A stretch of 64,000 bases of DNA from an uncultured Spartobacteria bacterium (GCA_903901425.1 CAIURC010000063.1:62001-126000), one strand, 5' to 3'. Positions 18,918 to 28,301 are shown, counted from the stretch's first letter. A program made the numbers and translations. The notes: generated from the letters alone by a model not told the origin.

Positions 18918-19474
18918 AGGAGTGAGAACCCAATTTCGCGGCCGCAAGCGCCCATCTCCACATGGTCCCGGGTGAACGCCACAATTTCGGAACGCAGCGC
19001 CTCGCAATCGCGACTCCATGCTTTCTTCGAACGGAGCAGTTTCACCGCGGGTTCAAGGCCGCAGAGGATGAAATGATGGGGGGAGTGCACGAGCAGATCC
19101 TGAATCTGCCGGGCGAGCAGGTCAAAAAATGCGAGCTCGTACCCTGACCCCGCCTGGCGGGCAAGTTGGAGCACTGAAATCTCGCGGGTGGGTGCCGTGA
19201 AACAGAACAGGCTGCCTACCTCGGAGTAGCCGATGCACTGAAGCACTGAGCGCACGGCACACTCCAAATCTGTGCAGGAAACCGAAGTGCCACGAAACTG
19301 GGTCCTCAGGTGGAGGGTCACGCTCTCAGTGACATGCTCGCACAACCACCATTTTGGGTATCCAGCGCGGCGTGCGGCAGATTCCAAGGAAACGAAAAGC
19401 CATTCTGGATCAAAAGCATGCGCCTGTCCGTCGTGCAGCGTGACCAGGGGCAGATCGTTCCTGAGGGCGATCAT
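18914..19474 (-). CDS. Uncharacterised protein in nrdR operon with possible ATP-cone-like segment
   Basis: About 186 aa. 4-bp ATGA overlap with the downstream HIT gene and 4 bp gap to the nrdR stop. Confidence 0.6.
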   Translation of the reverse strand: MIALRNDLPLVTLHDGQAHAFDPEWLFVSLESAARRAGYPKWWLCEHVTESVTLHLRTQFRGTSVSCTDLECAVRSVLQCIGYSEVGSLFCFTAPTREISVLQLARQAGSGYELAFFDLLARQIQDLLVHSPHHFILCGLEPAVKLLRSKKAWSRDCEALRSEIVAFTRDHVEMGACGREIGFSLL

Positions 19475-19478
19475 GATC

Positions 19479-19991
19479 TCACTTGAAAAGTTCGGGTTGG
19501 GACGCGCTGCGTTTGTGGCGCTTCCCAAGGGACTGGATTTCCTCGATGAATTCTCCGATGTCCTGGAAGCTCCGGTAAACCGAGGCGTACCGGACATAGG
19601 CGACCTCGTCGAGCTGATGGAGGGCGTCCATCACTTTACCGCCGAGCAGATGAGAAGGGATTTCGCGGCTGAAATCCTGCTCGAAAGCCTGAAGGATGTC
19701 GGTGCAGGCGTTCTCGAGGGACTCCCGGGTGACTGGGCGTTTCTCGCAGGCTTTGAGCATTCCATTGAGGAGCTTGTGCCGGTCAAAAGGTTCACTGCGG
19801 CCGTCGCGTTTAATGACCCTCAGGTCCGCTCTCTCGATCTCCTCGTAGGTCGTGAATCGGGTGCCGCATGCCACACATTCCCGCCGGCGGCGAATGCTCC
19901 TTCCGTCCTTGGACAGGCGGGAGTCGATCACCTTGTCCTCCATGTTGCCGCATTTGGAACAGTGCATCTTGTGGTTCTGGGACGGTTCCAC
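19479..19991 (-). CDS. nrdR: Transcriptional regulator NrdR
   Basis: MHCSKCGNMEDKVIDSRLSKDGRSIRRRRECVACGTRFTTYE zinc ribbon plus ATP-cone (VIKRDGRSEPFDRHKLLNGML...). Confidence 0.97.
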   Translation of the reverse strand: MEPSQNHKMHCSKCGNMEDKVIDSRLSKDGRSIRRRRECVACGTRFTTYEEIERADLRVIKRDGRSEPFDRHKLLNGMLKACEKRPVTRESLENACTDILQAFEQDFSREIPSHLLGGKVMDALHQLDEVAYVRYASVYRSFQDIGEFIEEIQSLGKRHKRSASQPELFK

Positions 19992-20109
19992 CCCTGACTA
20001 ACCACAAGCCCTTGTGGTGTCAAGCCGTGGCGAAGCCGTCTCGGGTGCCGACTCCACCGGGCGAAAATACAGCATTGCGCGACAACCGCCCGGGCCTAAT
20101 GTGTCCGGG

Positions 20110-20634
20110 ATGCTGAGCGAGGACAGTTTCCAGTATGCGCTTGAAAACACCCAGGTTTTGCGCGCTCCGCAACAGCGGATACAGACGTTCGGCCAGACCA
20201 CATTCCGGTTTTTTCTGGTCACCGAACTCATGGACAGCGTCCACCAAGTGCGGGTCCGGGATGGGCGGTTTTACGCGGAACGACCCCAGATTGTGACGCC
20301 GGCCGGGTTTCAACAGACCTTGGCGGAGGGGTTCGGGGAGCGCGCGGAGGAGTTCATGGAGTGGCTGAAAAGGTTCGGTGGCGATTTGGCCGTGCTGCGC
20401 TACGGGTTCCAACTGCGCAAGACGCTGATTTCGGAGCAGGTGGTCCACAGCCGGATGGAAGACGTGGTGGCACGCTTGGAGGAGCGCGTGGATCGCGCGG
20501 AAGATCCGCTCAGCGCGATCATTCAGGGCGTGGACGAAGGCTGGGAGGTGTGCCTGCTGAAGTTTGCCATCGACCTGATTCAGAGCTCGGCCCCCGGCAA
20601 CGCCGATGATTTCCGCAGGCGCGGCCTGTTCTAG
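20110..20634 (+). CDS. Conserved-looking hypothetical protein
   Basis: ORF with ATG at 20110 (MLSEDSFQYALENTQVLRAPQQRIQTFGQTTFRFFLVTELMD...); ordinary soluble composition, divergent from nrdR. Confidence 0.65.
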   Translation: MLSEDSFQYALENTQVLRAPQQRIQTFGQTTFRFFLVTELMDSVHQVRVRDGRFYAERPQIVTPAGFQQTLAEGFGERAEEFMEWLKRFGGDLAVLRYGFQLRKTLISEQVVHSRMEDVVARLEERVDRAEDPLSAIIQGVDEGWEVCLLKFAIDLIQSSAPGNADDFRRRGLF

Positions 20635-20724
20635 AGCGGACATGGTTGAGCTTGGAAAATGGGGCCCTGACTTCGGGGCATTGACCGGAGGGCGCACCCG
20701 TTTCAGCCGGGCGTCTCGCACTCC

Positions 20725-21600
20725 ATGATCCGGGTATTGATCCTTGTGGGGCTGGCGGTGTTGGTTTTTGGGTCCGGTGCTTACTGGACCTACGAGTTGT
20801 TTCTGCGACCAACTCAGGATTTGAAAATGGAGAAGGAGTTGGGGGCGGCGGCGGTGCCCCCGGACCCCTCGTTGCCCGCATTTGAGCAGTGCGTGGCGTT
20901 GAAAAAACAGCTCAAGCTCCAGGAGGCACGGCAGGCATTCTCCCGGTTTTTGGAGCAGTACCCGGTATCCACTCGGCAGGAGGAAGCCCGGGAGCAACTG
21001 GGGGAACTCAACATTTCCATCTTCCTGAGTCCGGTGCCATCCGCGGAAAAAGATGAGTACGTCGTGAAGCCAGGGGACGTGCTGACCAAGGTTGCGGGCC
21101 GCTTGAAGACCACGCCCGAGTATCTCGTCCGTGCCAATCGATTGACCGGAACCATGCTCCGGATCGGCCAGCGCTTGGTGGTGGGCCGTGGAAGCTTCTC
21201 GCTGGTGGTCGACCGTGTTCAAGGCCGGGTCACACTTTTGAGGGATGGCAGGTTTTTTAAGCAATACACGATCCAGAGCGGGGCGGTTGGTGCCGCTGGA
21301 AGCTCAGGTCATGGGCGGAAGGCTCCCGTTCAAGTGCGAAAACAGGGCAGGGTGGGGGAGAAATCCGCATGGACTCCCGACGGGCGGAGGGTCACTCTGG
21401 CGGACAAGGAGTACCATGGTGCGGCGCACTGGATCGCGGTAGAAGGGGGCGGTGTCACACTCTATGCCCCGGTCGAGTCCGAGCCAGGAAAGCCCGCCCT
21501 CAAGCCTGCCGGTGGCTTGGTGTTGGGATTTCGAGACACCGAGGAACTCGCGGCCTTGCTCCGGAAAGGAGATCCGGTCACCATCATCACCCTGAATTGA
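20725..21600 (+). CDS. LysM-domain membrane-anchored protein with degenerate L,D-transpeptidase (YkuD)-like C-terminus
   Basis: N-terminal TM, LysM (YVVKPGDVLTKVAGRLKTTPEYLVRANRLTGTMLRIGQRLVV), then FSLVVDRVQGRVTLLRDGRFFKQYTIQSG and GLVLGFRDTEELAALLRKGDPVTII. Confidence 0.75.
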   Translation: MIRVLILVGLAVLVFGSGAYWTYELFLRPTQDLKMEKELGAAAVPPDPSLPAFEQCVALKKQLKLQEARQAFSRFLEQYPVSTRQEEAREQLGELNISIFLSPVPSAEKDEYVVKPGDVLTKVAGRLKTTPEYLVRANRLTGTMLRIGQRLVVGRGSFSLVVDRVQGRVTLLRDGRFFKQYTIQSGAVGAAGSSGHGRKAPVQVRKQGRVGEKSAWTPDGRRVTLADKEYHGAAHWIAVEGGGVTLYAPVESEPGKPALKPAGGLVLGFRDTEELAALLRKGDPVTIITLN

Positions 21601-21605
21601 AACGC

Positions 21606-22568
21606 ATGAAACCGCAGATCCTGGAATTTGAGCGACCAATCGTGGAGTTGGAGGAAAAACTGGCCGAGTTGAAGCAGCACTCGCATGCCAACGACCTCAA
21701 TTTCGATGCGGAGGTTCGTCGGATGGAGGGCAAGATTGAGGAAACCAAGCGCCGGATTTACGAGAACCTGACTGCCTGGGAGCGGGTCCAGATCGCAAGG
21801 CATCCGGCGCGTCCCTACGCGTTGGATTACCTTCAACTGTCGTTCAATGGCTTTGTGGAGCTGCATGGAGACCGTCTTTTCTCCGAGGACCGTGCGATGC
21901 CCGGCGGTTTTGCCACTCTGGCGGGCCGCAAATGCGTCGTGGTCGGACATCAGAAAGGGCGGGAGTTGAAGGAGAACATCCGGCGCAATTTCGGATGTGC
22001 GAACCCGGAGGGATACCGCAAGGCGCTGAGGCTCATGAAGCTTGCTGAAAAGTTCAGGCTCCCGTTTGTTTCGCTGATCGACACTCCCGGGGCCTATCCC
22101 GGAATTGGAGCGGAAGAACGTCACATCTCAGAGGCGATCGCAGTGAACCTACGCGAAATGATGACCCTCAGGACGCCAACGGTGGCCGTGGTGATCGGCG
22201 AGGGCGGTTCCGGCGGCGCGCTGGGCATCGGAGTCGCTGACCGCGTGCTCATGCTCGAGAACTCTTACTACTCGGTCATCAGTCCGGAAGGATGCGCCGC
22301 AATTCTCTGGAAACACCGCAAACACGCCCCGGAAGCTGCCGCAGCCCTCAAATTGACGGCCAAGGACCTGCTGGATCTCGGGGTGATTGACGGCGTCATT
22401 CCCGAGCCCATGGGTGGCGCCCATCAGAACCACGAGGCCGCCATCGACAGCCTCAGGGACGCCGTGGCGCGCAACGTGGAGGAACTCTCCAAACTTCCGC
22501 TGGAGGATTTGCTGGCAAAACGGTACGAAAAATTCAGGCGGATCGGCGAGTTTGCCGGCGATAGCTGA
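21606..22568 (+). CDS. accA: Acetyl-CoA carboxylase carboxyltransferase subunit alpha
   Basis: LEFERPIVELEEKLAEL, GRLFSEDRAMPGGFA-type core, GYRKALRLMKLAEKFRLPFVSLIDTPGAYPGIGAEERHISEAIA, VIGEGGSGGALGIGVADRVLMLE. Confidence 0.97.
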   Translation: MKPQILEFERPIVELEEKLAELKQHSHANDLNFDAEVRRMEGKIEETKRRIYENLTAWERVQIARHPARPYALDYLQLSFNGFVELHGDRLFSEDRAMPGGFATLAGRKCVVVGHQKGRELKENIRRNFGCANPEGYRKALRLMKLAEKFRLPFVSLIDTPGAYPGIGAEERHISEAIAVNLREMMTLRTPTVAVVIGEGGSGGALGIGVADRVLMLENSYYSVISPEGCAAILWKHRKHAPEAAAALKLTAKDLLDLGVIDGVIPEPMGGAHQNHEAAIDSLRDAVARNVEELSKLPLEDLLAKRYEKFRRIGEFAGDS

Positions 22569-22669
22569 CCCCGTACCAGATTGCCCCTCCGGAAACTTCT
22601 CCGGTCGCACCCAGTCCAGACTCGGAAACGGAGTCCAGTCTTTTGGGTGCCGGCCCAAGATCCTTCCCC

Positions 22670-23182
22670 ATGATCGAACGCGAGGAAACAGCGACGCTTC
22701 TCCTGTGTCAGCGGCTGCGTTTGGTGGCATACTACGCCCTTGTGACCGGGGATTCCGCCTCCGGTCTTGAGGTGTTCCGCGAGGTCTGCAGGCTTGCGGG
22801 TGACCGCTCGGAAGGGTTCGACTCGGAGCAGCATCTCTTCAACTGGTCGCGCATGGCAGGCAGAAACCTCGGAATCGAAAAGGTGCGCGCCCTGCATGGC
22901 GAATACGCGGGGATCAGTCCTGAGTGCCTTTCCCTGCTTGAAGGAGAGTGGATGGAAGGAGACGACGTGACCAGCGCCGAGGGTTTGGAAGCTCTCTCGC
23001 GATGTCTCGCAGAACAGCCCGCGGGTGACGCTGAGTTCCTGCGGATGTATTTTTTTGAGGAGCTCTCAGAGCACGAAATTGCGCGCCGAAAACAATTGAG
23101 CGTTCAGGAGGTGCGCAACCGGTTGGTTCTGGTGCAAAGAGAGGTGCTTGGCTGCGTGCGTCGGAGGCTTGCAAATGCGTGA
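22670..23182 (+). CDS. ECF-type RNA polymerase sigma-like protein
   Basis: Region-4-like FLRMYFFEELSEHEIARRKQLSVQEVRNRLVLVQREVLGCVRRRL and region-2-like N-terminus; partner membrane gene overlaps downstream. Confidence 0.65.
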   Translation: MIEREETATLLLCQRLRLVAYYALVTGDSASGLEVFREVCRLAGDRSEGFDSEQHLFNWSRMAGRNLGIEKVRALHGEYAGISPECLSLLEGEWMEGDDVTSAEGLEALSRCLAEQPAGDAEFLRMYFFEELSEHEIARRKQLSVQEVRNRLVLVQREVLGCVRRRLANA

Positions 23183-23969
23183 AAACCCCGGAAGCAGCAC
23201 CCGCTCAGAGCGCGGCCAGAAGATGGCGGGGAAATGGATTGCCCGAGTTTCGTGGCCCGCCTGTTCTCGGCAGGAACTCGAAGAACTGCAAGTCGAACTG
23301 GCCGGTTCTGCCGAGTGCCGGCGCCAGTTCATTGAAGACCGGATTTTCGCACAATCCCTGCGTGAAGTTTTCCGGAGGCTCGATTCCCCGGGGCTTGCAG
23401 TGGTGCAGGTCTCACCCCATCCAACGCACGCTTCTCCGCCTGGCCCCAGAACCAAAGAGCCCAAGAAAATCACCTTTCTGCCCGGGAGCAAGGACAGCGT
23501 TCCCTCGCATTCCGAACCGAGTCGGAGGCTGAGTCTCTGGCAGGCGGTTGTCGTGGCGGGAATCGCGGGAGTTTTTCTCGGTTATTGCGGAGCCAGACTT
23601 GTCGGATCTCCCTCAACCGTCTCCAGATCCGAGGTCCGCCATCCAAAAGACGGACCTACTGCCAACTCAGTTGATGGAACGTTTGTGAACGCTGTTTTCC
23701 GGGGTACGGTGGTTTGGTCCGCTTCGCCAGAGCGGGTTTTCTCCGTCCAAGAGGGAGTGCTCGAGGTTGAGGCGCCGGCTCAAGCCCGGCCGTGGGGGGT
23801 TCTAGCGCCGACTGGAAAACTTCAAGTCGCGTCAGGTCAATCCTTGGTGCAATTCGAATCTGGTGCCGGCGTCCGGATCACAATCCGGAAAGGGGCAGCC
23901 TGCTGGGTGCCCACGGGGGGAGACCCTGTCGAACTCAAGGCCGGCTCGGAATACGTTCCTCCGAGGTGA
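23175..23969 (+). CDS. Single-TM membrane protein, putative anti-sigma/FecR-like
   Basis: Cytoplasmic N-terminus, TM (LWQAVVVAGIAGVFLGYCGARL), C-terminal FecR-like stretch (FSVQEGVLEVEAPAQARPWGVLAPTGKLQVASGQSLVQFESGAGVRITIRKGA). Overlaps the sigma-like gene by 8 bp. Confidence 0.65.
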   Translation: MRENPGSSTRSERGQKMAGKWIARVSWPACSRQELEELQVELAGSAECRRQFIEDRIFAQSLREVFRRLDSPGLAVVQVSPHPTHASPPGPRTKEPKKITFLPGSKDSVPSHSEPSRRLSLWQAVVVAGIAGVFLGYCGARLVGSPSTVSRSEVRHPKDGPTANSVDGTFVNAVFRGTVVWSASPERVFSVQEGVLEVEAPAQARPWGVLAPTGKLQVASGQSLVQFESGAGVRITIRKGAACWVPTGGDPVELKAGSEYVPPR

Positions 23970-24027
23970 CTCCCCGCGGGGCCGGTGGATACTTCCCACT
24001 CGGGGAAGTCGCCGGAAAATCGGAGCC

Positions 24028-24924
24028 CTACTTCTTGGCGGGTTTTGGGTCCAGATTTGCCGTGAGGTCGGCTTCTGAAGGGGTGGACAGAACGCCGGTT
24101 TCAGGCACCTGTGCCTTGGCAGTCCAGAGAATCGCGTTCAGCACCAGTTTGCGCTGGTCTGGATTCGACCAGCCGGCGTGGTAATGGCCTCCTGTGAAAC
24201 CGAATCCCCGTCCGCCACCGGATCGCTCGCTCGCCCACGCCACATGCTGGGGCGTTTTTGCGGCAATCTCCGCGCGGACGGCAGGGTTGCCGGAATGGGG
24301 GCCATCGGCCCGGCTCATTGTGGAGTCCGGGGGGACGTCCGAAAGGACGGGGGTGACGCCCTGCATCTTTTCCCGGAACCGCATATGGAAATACCACTCG
24401 TCGTTGGAGCTAAAGGGAGTGACGCCCTGGCTGACCGGGTGCGCTGGCAGTGGCCGGAAGTTAGCCACCCAGTGCGGGTTCACGGACCAGTCGGTCTCAA
24501 AGTAGCCTCCCAACCATTCGAGGAACTCGCGTCCCCCGTTGTCCTTGGGGACTTCGACGGCGTAATGAAGGCAGACCAAGCCGCAGCCGCGTTTCATGGC
24601 CGCAGAGAGTTGTTCCAAGCGGCCTTCCTGCACGGCGGGGTGCCCCTTGCCGCCGTCCGCGTAGATCACAATGGTATCCGCAGCGTTGAGTTCGGCCTCA
24701 GAAGGCCATTCACCGTTCAGGTGCGGGTGAAGGTCCACCCGATCCGAAGCGCCTTGGGCCAGGCATTTGGCCAGCAGTTGAATGCCAGCATTGTGTTCAT
24801 GTTGACCTGGGCCATGGCTGGGTTTGCCCGCGATGAGCACAACCGATTTCTTTTCCGCCGCGCAAAGAGCCAGCGGCAATGCCATCAGAGCGGAGATCGA
24901 GCTGAGGAAGATGGGGATACGCAT
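24028..24924 (-). CDS. ThuA-like domain protein, exported
   Basis: KKSVVLIAGKPSHGPGQHEHNAGIQLLAKCL, GCGLVCLHYAVEVP, GFTGGHYHAGWSNPDQRKLVLNAILWTAKAQVP. Confidence 0.88.
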   Translation of the reverse strand: MRIPIFLSSISALMALPLALCAAEKKSVVLIAGKPSHGPGQHEHNAGIQLLAKCLAQGASDRVDLHPHLNGEWPSEAELNAADTIVIYADGGKGHPAVQEGRLEQLSAAMKRGCGLVCLHYAVEVPKDNGGREFLEWLGGYFETDWSVNPHWVANFRPLPAHPVSQGVTPFSSNDEWYFHMRFREKMQGVTPVLSDVPPDSTMSRADGPHSGNPAVRAEIAAKTPQHVAWASERSGGGRGFGFTGGHYHAGWSNPDQRKLVLNAILWTAKAQVPETGVLSTPSEADLTANLDPKPAKK

Positions 24925-24951
24925 AACGCGGAGAGGTGGATTCGGTGCGGA

Positions 24952-25656
24952 TCAGGGGGTTTTCAAAACGATGTCCTTGAAGGAAACCTGCATTGGGGGA
25001 CCCGCGTGAATTTGGAGCGCAAGCACGCCGGCCTTGGCTCCCACCGCCGTCTCGTCCGTCACGTCGATGGTCTGTTTTCCGTTGATGAAATGCTGAAGGT
25101 GGTTCCCCCGGGCAACAATCTTGTACTCATTCCAGTCGTCGGCCTTGATAGTGGCCTGGATCTCGTCCGAATTGCCCACTTCGCCCGTGACCGTGAGCTT
25201 GGGCTTGCGGGGGTCTTCACCGTCGGAGACCACCACTTTCTGCCCCCGCTTGGCCAGAATCCCACGGCCTTTTTCCTCGTAAAGAATTCCACTGTAGGTT
25301 TTGCCGGCTTCAAAGTCTGCCTGATACCCGCTGACCACGAATCCGGCCGGATCCACGATCTTGCTCCTGTACTGGACACCGGAGTTGGCAAATCCCTTCT
25401 CGTTTCCGGCATGGGTCTTGTACTTGAACGAGAGTTCAAAGTCTGAAACCTCGCCATTTTTCCAGATCAGGAAGGAGTTGCCCTTGAGTGGGTTTTCCGC
25501 GGTGGTGGTTCCGACGATGGCCCCCTCCTTGACGCTCCAGAGATCCATGTTTCCCTCCCAGCCGGAAAGGTCCTTCCCGTTAAAGAGTGGTTGTTCACCC
25601 GCAAGAACGGGGGTGGCAGCGAGGGCGAACAGGCAGAGAGCGCGTAGGGGATTCAT
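24952..25656 (-). CDS. DUF1080 (3-keto-disaccharide hydrolase-type) exported protein
   Basis: EQPLFNGKDLSGWEGNMDLWSVKEGAIVG ... FANSGVQYRSKI ... ADDWNEYKIVARGNHLQHFINGKQTIDVTDE ... GVLALQIHAGPPMQVSFKDIVLK. Confidence 0.93.
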   Translation of the reverse strand: MNPLRALCLFALAATPVLAGEQPLFNGKDLSGWEGNMDLWSVKEGAIVGTTTAENPLKGNSFLIWKNGEVSDFELSFKYKTHAGNEKGFANSGVQYRSKIVDPAGFVVSGYQADFEAGKTYSGILYEEKGRGILAKRGQKVVVSDGEDPRKPKLTVTGEVGNSDEIQATIKADDWNEYKIVARGNHLQHFINGKQTIDVTDETAVGAKAGVLALQIHAGPPMQVSFKDIVLKTP

Positions 25657-25708
25657 GGTGCAGTTAAGTCGGATCGGGACTGTTTTCTTAGAGGGCAGGG
25701 CAGGGGTG

Positions 25709-25749
25709 CGTAAATAAAAAGCGCCGGGAGGGCAGAACCCTCCCGGCGC
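25709..25749 (-). terminator. Intrinsic terminator for the OMP gene
   Basis: Perfect stem GCGCCGGGAGGG/CCCTCCCGGCGC with CAGAA loop. Read on the minus strand it is followed by TTTTTATTTA. Confidence 0.88.
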
Positions 25750-25762
25750 AAAAGGTCAGAGA

Positions 25763-26290
25763 TTAGAATACAACGCGTATGCCGATCCGGGCCTGGGAAG
25801 CGTCGAAGTCAGCGCCACCCCATGTGTAACGGCCTTCGCCGAACACGCCGAACTGGTCTGTGGCGCGCCATTCCAAGCCGCCCCCAACCAGCCACGTGCC
25901 ATTGGTCACTCCATTGGCCTGAACGCCGCCGCCACCGAAAACGTAGGGGGCGAGGCAGAAGCTGCCCAGTTCGAGCGGGTACCGGGCGATGAGGCGGGCG
26001 GTGACATCAAACACCCCCTGAACCCCGCCGTTGTAGACGTTGCCGTCAACCCCAACACCGAAATGGCGCTGGAAGAAATAGTTCACCCCAATGCCGCCGC
26101 CAAAACCGTCATCGTGAGCGCTGCCGCTGCTCGGGGCCGTGAACGAACCAAACAGGTCCACCTGGAGTTCGGTGTCCTTGAAGCAGGGTTCGGCCACCTG
26201 CTTGATTTCTTTTCCGCTGACTTCATGTCCCGCAAACGCGCTGGAGGAGGCGAGTGCAAGGCCGGCAAGGACGAGGAGGTTTTTATTCAT
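25763..26290 (-). CDS. Small outer-membrane beta-barrel protein
   Basis: Signal peptide MNKNLLVLAGLALASSSAFAG, Gly/aromatic alternating strands, C-terminal ARIGIRVVF. Confidence 0.8.
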   Translation of the reverse strand: MNKNLLVLAGLALASSSAFAGHEVSGKEIKQVAEPCFKDTELQVDLFGSFTAPSSGSAHDDGFGGGIGVNYFFQRHFGVGVDGNVYNGGVQGVFDVTARLIARYPLELGSFCLAPYVFGGGGVQANGVTNGTWLVGGGLEWRATDQFGVFGEGRYTWGGADFDASQARIGIRVVF

Positions 26291-26568
26291 GAGGAATTGG
26301 GTCTTTTCTTAGTTGGCGATCCAGAGCTTCGCTGCCTCCGCTTTTGGGAATGGCAGAGCTCAGCCCAGGTGCGCCGAAGTCCACTATGGAGATCCCGAAA
26401 GCCTGTAAAGGCTAAATTAACCCATCCGGGGTGGCGCCTGATGCCCCTTGTGGTGAAAAAGCAACAGGGTCTCACCCCCGGGAAGAGAGGGGTGCTCCCA
26501 CAGATTTCGCTTTTTCCATTTGTGTTTCCCGTCGCGATCCCTATTGTCACCGTCCCGCTTTTCCAAAA

Positions 26569-27534
26569 ATGCTGCGCGAAAGGTCAGAACTGAAGATATT
26601 TGCCGGATCGGCACACCGAGAGCTTGCCCGGCGAATCTGTGCGTGCGTCGGTAAGGAACTGGGCCAAGCCACGGTCACGTCCTTCCCAGATGGTGAGACG
26701 TACGTGAAGTACGACGAAAACATTCGCGGTCGCGACGTGTTCATCGTCCAACCGACCTGTCCTCCCACCAACCAGAACCTCATGGAGCTGCTGATCATGG
26801 TGGACGCCGCCAGGCGGGCCAGCGCCGCGCGGATCACCGCGGTCATTCCATTTTTCGGGTATGCCCGGCAGGACCGGAAGGATCAACCGCGGGTGCCGAT
26901 CACGGCCAAACTCGTGGCCAATCTCCTGACGGCCGCCGGCGTGAGCCGGGTGTTGACCATGGATCTGCATGCCCAGCAGGTGGCTGGATTTTTTGATATC
27001 CCGGTGGATCACCTTTTTGCGGCGCCGGTTCTCATCAGGCACCTTTTGGGGCGGGATTTGAATGATTTGATTGTTGTCTCGCCGGATGTCGGTGGTTTGA
27101 AGATGGCGTCTGCCTATTCCCAGGCTTTGAAGACGGGGCTCGCGATCGTGGCCAAGCGCAGGAAAAGCCCAACGGAGATTGAGGCAATGAACGTGATCGG
27201 GGATGTTGAGGGGCGCCGGGTGCTCTTGGTGGACGACCTCACGGAGACTGCGGGCACGCTGACCAGCGCGGCCAAGATCCTCAGGGAACGTGGTGCGGCG
27301 ACGGTGATGGCGGCGGTTTCCCACGCGGTGCTCTCGGATCTGGCCATTGAACGGCTCAAAGCCTCCGAGATCAGCGAGTTGATCACGACCAACAGCGTTC
27401 CTGTGCGTGACGGGGAGGGCTTCCCAATCCGTGAATTGTGCATTGCGGAACTGCTGGCTGAGGGGATCCAGCGGATTCACTGCGACGAGTCGGTCTCCGA
27501 CCTGTTCAAAATCAGCGAGCACCAGAAAGTTTAG
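26569..27534 (+). CDS. prs: Ribose-phosphate pyrophosphokinase
   Basis: KIFAGSAHRELARRI, FPDGETYVKYDENIRGRDVFIVQPTCPPTNQNLMELLIM, PFFGYARQDRKDQPRVPITAKLVANLL, VLLVDDLTETAGTLTSAAKIL. Confidence 0.97.
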   Translation: MLRERSELKIFAGSAHRELARRICACVGKELGQATVTSFPDGETYVKYDENIRGRDVFIVQPTCPPTNQNLMELLIMVDAARRASAARITAVIPFFGYARQDRKDQPRVPITAKLVANLLTAAGVSRVLTMDLHAQQVAGFFDIPVDHLFAAPVLIRHLLGRDLNDLIVVSPDVGGLKMASAYSQALKTGLAIVAKRRKSPTEIEAMNVIGDVEGRRVLLVDDLTETAGTLTSAAKILRERGAATVMAAVSHAVLSDLAIERLKASEISELITTNSVPVRDGEGFPIRELCIAELLAEGIQRIHCDESVSDLFKISEHQKV

Positions 27535-27593
27535 CAGACCCTCTCCAAGCACAGCCGACCCGGATTCAGTTTTACAAAAACACCACTCAAATT

Positions 27594-28241
27594 ATGGCCA
27601 AACAAATCAAGTTGAATGTTCAGACCCGCTCCGAGACAGGGCGCAATGCGGTCAAGAAAATCAAAGGCGCCGGTTTCGTTCCTGCGGTCATCTACGGGAA
27701 ACGCGAGACCCCTGTGAACCTGCAGGTTTCTGCCCGTGAAATTGAAGACCTCCTCAACCATGCCACCGGTGAAAACGTGCTGGTTGAACTCGAAATGGGC
27801 GGAGCTGGACAGAGCCGTCTGGCCCTGATTCAGGAAGTTCAGCACCATCCGGTGCGCCGGAACGTCCTTCATGTGGATTTCCACGCGGTCAATCCGAACG
27901 AGGCCCTGCACGCTCATGTCCCGATTGAAGTCCGCGGCGAGCCCACTGGCGTGAAGAACCGTGGCGGCCTGCTCGAGGTGAGCCTCCATTCGCTCGAGGT
28001 GGAGTGCCTGCCCAAGGATCTGCCCGAATGCATCGTGGTCGACGTCTCTGCGTTGGACCTCGGAGAAGCTGTTCACATCTCCCAGCTTCAGTTGCCCGCA
28101 GGCGTTGTTGCACGCGGGAACCCGGAACAGACGGTCCTTCACGTTTCCGCTCCGAAGACCGATTCGGGTGCTGAGGCCGGCGGTCCCACCCAGCCCGAAG
28201 TTTTGAAGGAAAAGAAACCTGCGGCTGCAGCCAAGAAGTAG
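27594..28241 (+). CDS. rplY: 50S ribosomal protein L25 (Ctc form)
   Basis: RSETGRNAVKKIKGAGFVPAVIYGKRETPVNLQV and C-terminal TL5/CTC extension (HAHVPIEVRGEPTGVKNRGGLLEVSLHSLEVECLPKDLPE). Confidence 0.93.
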   Translation: MAKQIKLNVQTRSETGRNAVKKIKGAGFVPAVIYGKRETPVNLQVSAREIEDLLNHATGENVLVELEMGGAGQSRLALIQEVQHHPVRRNVLHVDFHAVNPNEALHAHVPIEVRGEPTGVKNRGGLLEVSLHSLEVECLPKDLPECIVVDVSALDLGEAVHISQLQLPAGVVARGNPEQTVLHVSAPKTDSGAEAGGPTQPEVLKEKKPAAAAKK

Positions 28242-28301
28242 CCCGGCACCTGTGCGGAATTCTTCCCTGCAACCGGCGAGTCATGAGTCCAGTTGGGATC
28301 C

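Noticed and set aside
23966-24012. Inverted repeat GACTCCCCG...CGGGGAAGTC between convergent genes
   Set aside because: Imperfect arms, long loop and no T tract; could be a weak bidirectional terminator but not strong enough to call.
24178-25446. 422 aa plus-strand ORF opposite ThuA and DUF1080 genes
   Set aside because: Runs antisense across two well-supported genes and their junction.
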